Position numbers and translations under genes: made by a program. The notes beneath the pieces were generated by a model, which saw only the letters and a program-made list of their open reading frames with translations, made no database searches and was not told the DNA's origin. 64,000 bases of DNA from NCBI GenBank assembly GCA_043101845.1, contig JBICHN010000002.1, positions 124,001 to 188,000 of the forward strand, written 5' to 3'. This document shows, piece after piece, positions 60,398 through 64,000 of the stretch. Source of the stretch: JBICHN01 sp043101845 (GTDB lineage Bacteria > Planctomycetota > Phycisphaerae > Phycisphaerales > UBA5793). The number at the start of each line of letters is the position of its first letter. The first letter of the stretch is position 1.

Positions 60398-61195
60398 ATG
60401 CGACGATCGGACCCGTGGGATTCCGAACAGTACTCGCGATTCAAACAGGAACGCGCCCGACCGTTTCACGATCTCGTGAGTCTCGTGCAGGTCGGTACCC
60501 GGCCTCTGCGGATCGTGGACCTCGGCTGCGGAACGGGCGAACTCACGCGAGAACTCCACGAGCGATTGCATGCCCGCGAGACTCTCGGGATCGATCGATC
60601 CGACGCCATGCTCGCGCGAGCGAACTCCGAGCACACCGACGGACTCCGCTTCGAGCGGGGCGCTATCGAGGACTTCGATCGGACGGACGATCCGGTTGAT
60701 CTCATTTTCTCGAACGCGGCGCTGCACTGGGTGTCGGGGCATCGAGCGCTTTTCGGTCGACTCGCATCATCGATCAATGTCGATGGCGGCCAGTTGGCGA
60801 TCCAGGTTCCGGCGAACGACGATCATCCTTCCCATGCCGCCGCGAATGAGGTCGCGCGCGAAGCGCCCTTCGTCGAAGCGCTTCAGGGGTACGAGCGTCG
60901 CTCGCCCGTGCTCACGCCCGAGGCCTACGCCCGGCTGCTCAATGAGCTCGGTTTCGCGGAGCAGCATGTGCGACTGCAGGTGTATGCGCATCTGCTGCCC
61001 TCCCGCGCTGATGTCTTGGAGTGGACGCGCGGAACTCTGCTCACCGAGATTCGCGCGCGGCTTGAAGCGACGCTCTACACGAGGTTCCTCGACCGGTACC
61101 GGGAACTTCTCATGACGAGACTCGAAGATGAGAAGCCGTTTCTGTACACCTTTAAGCGCGTCCTGATCTGGGCGCGACGCCGGTCCGAGTCATGA
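60398..61195 (+). CDS. SAM-dependent methyltransferase (trans-aconitate methyltransferase-like)
   Basis: 265 residues. RPLRIVDLGCGTGELTREL is the SAM-binding motif I, LGIDRSDAMLARA motif II and FSNAALHWVSGHRALFGRLA is characteristic of the Tam/trans-aconitate methyltransferase group. A C-terminal segment (LPSRADVLEWTRGTLL... FLDRYRELLMTRL) matches the same group. Substrate not established. A TTG at 60383 is an alternative start that overlaps the DUF885 stop. Its 3' end overlaps the convergent hydrolase gene by 6 bp. Confidence 0.88.
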   Translation: MRRSDPWDSEQYSRFKQERARPFHDLVSLVQVGTRPLRIVDLGCGTGELTRELHERLHARETLGIDRSDAMLARANSEHTDGLRFERGAIEDFDRTDDPVDLIFSNAALHWVSGHRALFGRLASSINVDGGQLAIQVPANDDHPSHAAANEVAREAPFVEALQGYERRSPVLTPEAYARLLNELGFAEQHVRLQVYAHLLPSRADVLEWTRGTLLTEIRARLEATLYTRFLDRYRELLMTRLEDEKPFLYTFKRVLIWARRRSES

Positions 61196-62626
61196 GTCAG
61201 GCATCATGCGTTCGCGAATCCAATCCGTAACGAGATCGAGCACCGCCGGGTCGATGGTCTGCTCGATCGTCGCGTATTCGGCGACGCTGCCGGAAGTCGC
61301 GGACTGGAAGAGATGGTTGAGTCCTTCGAGTTCTCGAATGGTCACATCTTCGGCGTTTGATTCAGCGAGCGCCGCTTTGATCTCGGGCAGATTCTGCGCC
61401 GGCAGAACCTGTACATCGAGCGACCCGTTCAGCGCCAGGACGGGGCAGTTGACCTCGCGAAGCGATTCCTTCGGGTCGTACTCGAGAAACCCGCGGAACC
61501 AGGTCGAGTTCATTTGCTGAAGCTGCGCGTTCACCGCCTGTTCGAGTGACTCTTCCGGAAGACCGGGGGCGCCGGATTTCACCATCTCGCGGGTGGCCTC
61601 TCGAAGCTCGTCGTCGGTCGCATCGCCGGCGAGCATGCCGAGCAGTCGCTGCTGAGCCTCGATCTGCGCGGCGATCGTGGCCTCCGGCACGCCGGACACG
61701 CGCAGTACGGCGGCGAGCTGCTCGCGAAGGACCTCGCGGCCGTTCACTCCGGTTCCCGCAAGCAGGACGATGAACGCGACATCTTCGCGGTCGGCCGCGA
61801 CGATCGGCGCGATGAGACCGCCCTCGCTGTGCCCGATGAGGCCGATACGATCGGAGTCGATCTCGGTGCGCGTCTCGAGAAAATCGATTCCCGCTGCGGC
61901 GTCACGGGCGAGATCTCGACTCGTGGAATTCGCAATGGAGCCGCCGCTGCCGCCGACGCCGCGATCATCCGCTCGCAACGACGCGATTCCGTTTCGAGCG
62001 AGATGATCGGCGATGACGGCGAACGGTTTGTGTCCGAAGATGGTTTCGTCGCGGTCCTGCGGACCGGAGCCCGTAATGAAGACGACCGCGGGGTGCGGGC
62101 CCGGACCCTCGGGCGTCGCGAGCGTCGCGGCGAGTGTGATCCCGTCCGCTTCGTTCCGGTAGGTCACCTCTTCCGTCGAGTAGGGAAAGGGCGGCGCCGG
62201 AGTCTGCGGCCGCTTCGGCCGGACCGCTTCAGCTTCCTCGGGGGTTACCCGCCGAAGCGTCGCCGGGAAGGACATGCCACCTTGGTCGAGTGTTCCCGAG
62301 GCGGTCGCTCCGTCCTCATTTCGATCGAACGAGAACGCGGCGCCCGCCATTTCAATCAGGAACTCGATGCGGGCGTCGGTATATACCACATTCGCGAGCG
62401 CGAGATCCATCGCGTTCTGCGCCGGGATATCGATCGTCGCCGTGATGGTTCCATCGTCCAGAGTGGTGAAGTCGACGAAGATCGCGAGCTTCGCCCCGGG
62501 GAGTTCAATCTCACCAGTCCACTGCTCCGGTTCCGCCGCGGCGCCGGCGGTCCAGGCGATCGCGGCCGTGAACAGCAGGATCAATCCGCGTCCGAGCAGG
62601 TGAATCCGCTTTGATGCTGCAATCAC
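61190..62626 (-). CDS. Secreted alpha/beta hydrolase
   Basis: 478 residues. A signal sequence (HLLGRGLILLFTAAIAWTAGAAAEPE) is followed by an N-terminal domain of about 110 residues (WTGEIELPGAKLAIFVDFTTLDDGTITATIDIP...) and an alpha/beta hydrolase domain: PAVVFITGSGPQDRDE (oxyanion), IGLIGHSEGGLIAPIVAA (nucleophile Ser) and LNHLFQSATS near the catalytic His. Esterases and peptidases of this layout are common in the periplasm; the substrate is unknown. The GTG start at 62626 has GGGAGGAG 7 nt upstream, better than any ATG. It is divergent from the GntR gene across a shared operator-like region. Confidence 0.9.
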   Translation of the reverse strand: MIAASKRIHLLGRGLILLFTAAIAWTAGAAAEPEQWTGEIELPGAKLAIFVDFTTLDDGTITATIDIPAQNAMDLALANVVYTDARIEFLIEMAGAAFSFDRNEDGATASGTLDQGGMSFPATLRRVTPEEAEAVRPKRPQTPAPPFPYSTEEVTYRNEADGITLAATLATPEGPGPHPAVVFITGSGPQDRDETIFGHKPFAVIADHLARNGIASLRADDRGVGGSGGSIANSTSRDLARDAAAGIDFLETRTEIDSDRIGLIGHSEGGLIAPIVAADREDVAFIVLLAGTGVNGREVLREQLAAVLRVSGVPEATIAAQIEAQQRLLGMLAGDATDDELREATREMVKSGAPGLPEESLEQAVNAQLQQMNSTWFRGFLEYDPKESLREVNCPVLALNGSLDVQVLPAQNLPEIKAALAESNAEDVTIRELEGLNHLFQSATSGSVAEYATIEQTIDPAVLDLVTDWIRERMMPDS

Positions 62627-62657
62627 GGCGTGACTCCTCCCAATTGAATACTTGCCA

Positions 62658-62688
62658 GTATACAAACTGTGTACTACTTTGTATACAA
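62658..62688. promoter_or_regulatory. Inverted-repeat operator between divergent genes (probable GntR site)
   Basis: GTATACAA at 62658-62665 and TTGTATACAA at 62679-62688 form an inverted repeat with a 13-bp spacer, and the right half is itself a perfect 10-bp palindrome. The site lies 32 bp from the secreted hydrolase start and 34 bp from the GntR start, where a YtrA-type GntR repressor would act on both genes. Confidence 0.6.
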
Positions 62689-62721
62689 GCTGTCGACCTT
62701 CGTTGTGGAGATTCTCGTCGG

Positions 62722-63105
62722 ATGACCATGTTACAGATCGATCGCGACGCCGAAGAGCCCGTGTTCCGGCAGATCGCCGCTCAGATACGGGACGCGATCG
62801 CTTCGGGTGAACTCCGTCCGGAGCGTCAACTCCCGACGGTGCGGACGCTCGCGAGCGATCTTGGGGTCAATCTCAACACGGTCGCCCGGGCGTATCGAGT
62901 GCTTGAAGACGAAGGTTTCGTCGTCATACACGGGCGCTCTCGGGTGATCGTCGCGGCGCCCGCCTCGAGCGCTGAGGCGGGACGACGGGAATCGCTTGTT
63001 TCCGACTTGCGATCGACGCTCGCCCGTCTCCGACAGGCGGGGCTCCAGCCCTCGGAATTGCGACGCCTCGCGAACCGGGAGATTGACGCCTTACGGATCG
63101 AGTGA
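62722..63105 (+). CDS. GntR-family regulator (YtrA-like subfamily)
   Basis: 127 residues. The winged HTH is typical GntR (DRDAEEPVFRQIAAQIRDAIASGELRPERQLPTVRTLASDLGVNLNTVARAYRVLEDEGFVVIHGRSRVIV). The C-terminal part is only about 40 residues (SLVSDLRSTLARLRQAGLQPSELRRL), the short helical tail of the YtrA subfamily, not an FCD or UTRA ligand domain. Such regulators usually control a neighbouring transport or membrane operon. The DUF1648 protein gene follows 21 bp downstream. It probably binds the inverted repeat upstream and represses itself. Confidence 0.88.
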   Translation: MTMLQIDRDAEEPVFRQIAAQIRDAIASGELRPERQLPTVRTLASDLGVNLNTVARAYRVLEDEGFVVIHGRSRVIVAAPASSAEAGRRESLVSDLRSTLARLRQAGLQPSELRRLANREIDALRIE

Positions 63106-63126
63106 CCGCTGGATCAGGAGATTGTG

Positions 63127-64000
63127 ATGACCGAAGAGGGTTTGTCGTTGCTGGTCGCCATTGGTCAGATCGCGCTGCTCGGCGGCCTCATGTTTCTCAT
63201 TCCGAGCGCGACTCGGCGGGGCCTGTTGTTCGGCGTGTATGTGGGGGAGGATCGTTCAGACGCCGTCGAGGCGCGAGCGCTCGTGCGTCGATGGCGCATC
63301 TGGATGAGCGGAGTCGTCTTCGCCGCCGCCGCGATCGCCGTTCTGGCCGAGTTCATCCTTCCGGAAGGATGGTCGCTGGGGCTTTCGGTGATCGGGCTCG
63401 TACTCGGGTTCTTCGGCTCCTATCTAGCCGCGCACTTTCGGGCGCGCGATTTCGCGGCGCCGAACCCGGGGCGGGTGTCGACCGCCTCGCTCGAGCCGGA
63501 GTCAGGAGACCAGTCGATTCTTCCCGTGGCGACACTCGTCATCGGAGGCGCGCTCGCCGCGTGCTCCGCGTCGTATCTCGCGCAGAATTACGATGCCCTG
63601 CCGGAACAGATCCCGATCCATTTCGACCTCAGTGGAACGCCTGACCGCTGGGCGGGGAAGTCAATCTGGTCGGTCGGCTTCCTCCCGTTCATGGCGTTCT
63701 TCTTGGCGGCTTTGATGTCGGGTGTGACCTGGATGGTGGCGCACGCGAAGCGCGTTTCTCGTCAGGAAATGACCGGAGTCAGCGTCGCCGCGCAGGATCG
63801 GTTCCGGCGATGGATGACCTGGATGACGGCGCTTATCGGCGTCTTCACGAGTGGCATGTTCGCGGTCGGCGCCGTCTCGACCGTCCGCGTAGCGACCGGC
63901 GCATCGGAGCGCCTCAGTCTGCTGTTCATGCTCCTTGGCGCCGGGCTCGTCATCCTGCCGATCGCGCTGGTCGCCTTCGCCGCGTTGCGCATCGGCCAGG
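63127..64000 (+). CDS. DUF1648-domain membrane protein (C-terminus beyond right edge)
   Basis: 291 residues visible, frame open to the edge. Several membrane helices (SLLVAIGQIALLGGLMFLIPS at the start) surround a DUF1648 segment, YDALPEQIPIHFDLSGTPDRWAGKSIWSVGFLPF, as in SdpI-like proteins and other membrane proteins commonly paired with YtrA-type GntR regulators. AGGAG lies 6 nt before the ATG at 63127. With the GntR gene it forms a probable two-gene operon. The role is unknown; immunity or envelope-stress functions are known for SdpI. Confidence 0.85.
   Translation, partial: MTEEGLSLLVAIGQIALLGGLMFLIPSATRRGLLFGVYVGEDRSDAVEARALVRRWRIWMSGVVFAAAAIAVLAEFILPEGWSLGLSVIGLVLGFFGSYLAAHFRARDFAAPNPGRVSTASLEPESGDQSILPVATLVIGGALAACSASYLAQNYDALPEQIPIHFDLSGTPDRWAGKSIWSVGFLPFMAFFLAALMSGVTWMVAHAKRVSRQEMTGVSVAAQDRFRRWMTWMTALIGVFTSGMFAVGAVSTVRVATGASERLSLLFMLLGAGLVILPIALVAFAALRIGQ

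Overview
The window is a GC-rich (clearly above 60% by eye), gene-dense bacterial chromosome segment with about 64 protein genes, no rRNA or tRNA, no CRISPR array and no insertion sequence that I can see. It looks like a member of the Planctomycetota, most likely a Phycisphaerae-type marine bacterium. The signs are a membrane protein with the CPGCGY...CPECG zinc ribbon common in that group, an excisionase-type HTH fused to a receiver domain, a formylglycine sulfatase, a sulfotransferase, a PEP-CTERM-like secreted protein and several small secreted proteins without known families. The taxonomic call is inference.

Layout. 1-10.9 kb, mostly minus strand: a desaturase cut by the left edge, a DUF1801 protein with a histone-H1-like tail, a HAF-repeat secreted protein, a PPK2 polyphosphate kinase, a lipoprotein (+), a GAF histidine kinase, an FAD oxidoreductase, an AstE-like deacylase overlapping a RimK ligase that carries an extra RCK_C-like domain, and a sulfatase. 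11-14.2 kb: a stress/envelope group (DUF2383, DUF4112, mscL with zinc ribbon, Ca2+/cation antiporter, DUF2188). 14.2-19.7 kb: zinc-ribbon membrane protein, VOC protein, HD-GYP sensor, then a TetR regulator with a clear sigma70 promoter flanked by two operator-like repeats, coupled to an ABC1/UbiB-like kinase, and a single-domain response regulator. 19.7-24.8 kb, minus: alpha/beta hydrolase, small helical protein, lipoprotein, divergent protein kinase, sulfotransferase. 26.4-30.3 kb, plus: TonB-like protein, hydrolase, small membrane protein, cysteine desulfurase.

30.5-36.9 kb is a complete mrpABCDEFG Na+/H+ antiporter operon; A to F are joined by 4-bp ATGA overlaps. 36.9-40.4 kb holds six genes I cannot assign, including an extremely acidic protein. 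Then come rho, coaE, a secreted transglutaminase-like protein, rpmA (L27), a double-GNAT protein, an MsbA-like ABC exporter and a short-chain fatty acid transporter. 52.1-55.8 kb (minus) is a pyruvate dehydrogenase operon, E1 alpha, E1 beta, E2. The right end has tsaB, the HTH-receiver regulator, a Fur-family regulator, a DUF885 peptidase, a methyltransferase, a secreted alpha/beta hydrolase and, divergent from it across an operator-like inverted repeat, a GntR regulator followed by a DUF1648 membrane protein cut by the right edge.

Two window-wide signals are not explained by any gene. First, the tetranucleotide ACGT is almost absent: I found five copies in 64 kb where roughly 200 are expected, and ATGT/ACAT stands in its place. 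Second, about ten genes have a TANNNT-type -10 element 6-12 nt before the start codon and lack a Shine-Dalgarno sequence, which suggests leaderless transcripts are common here.
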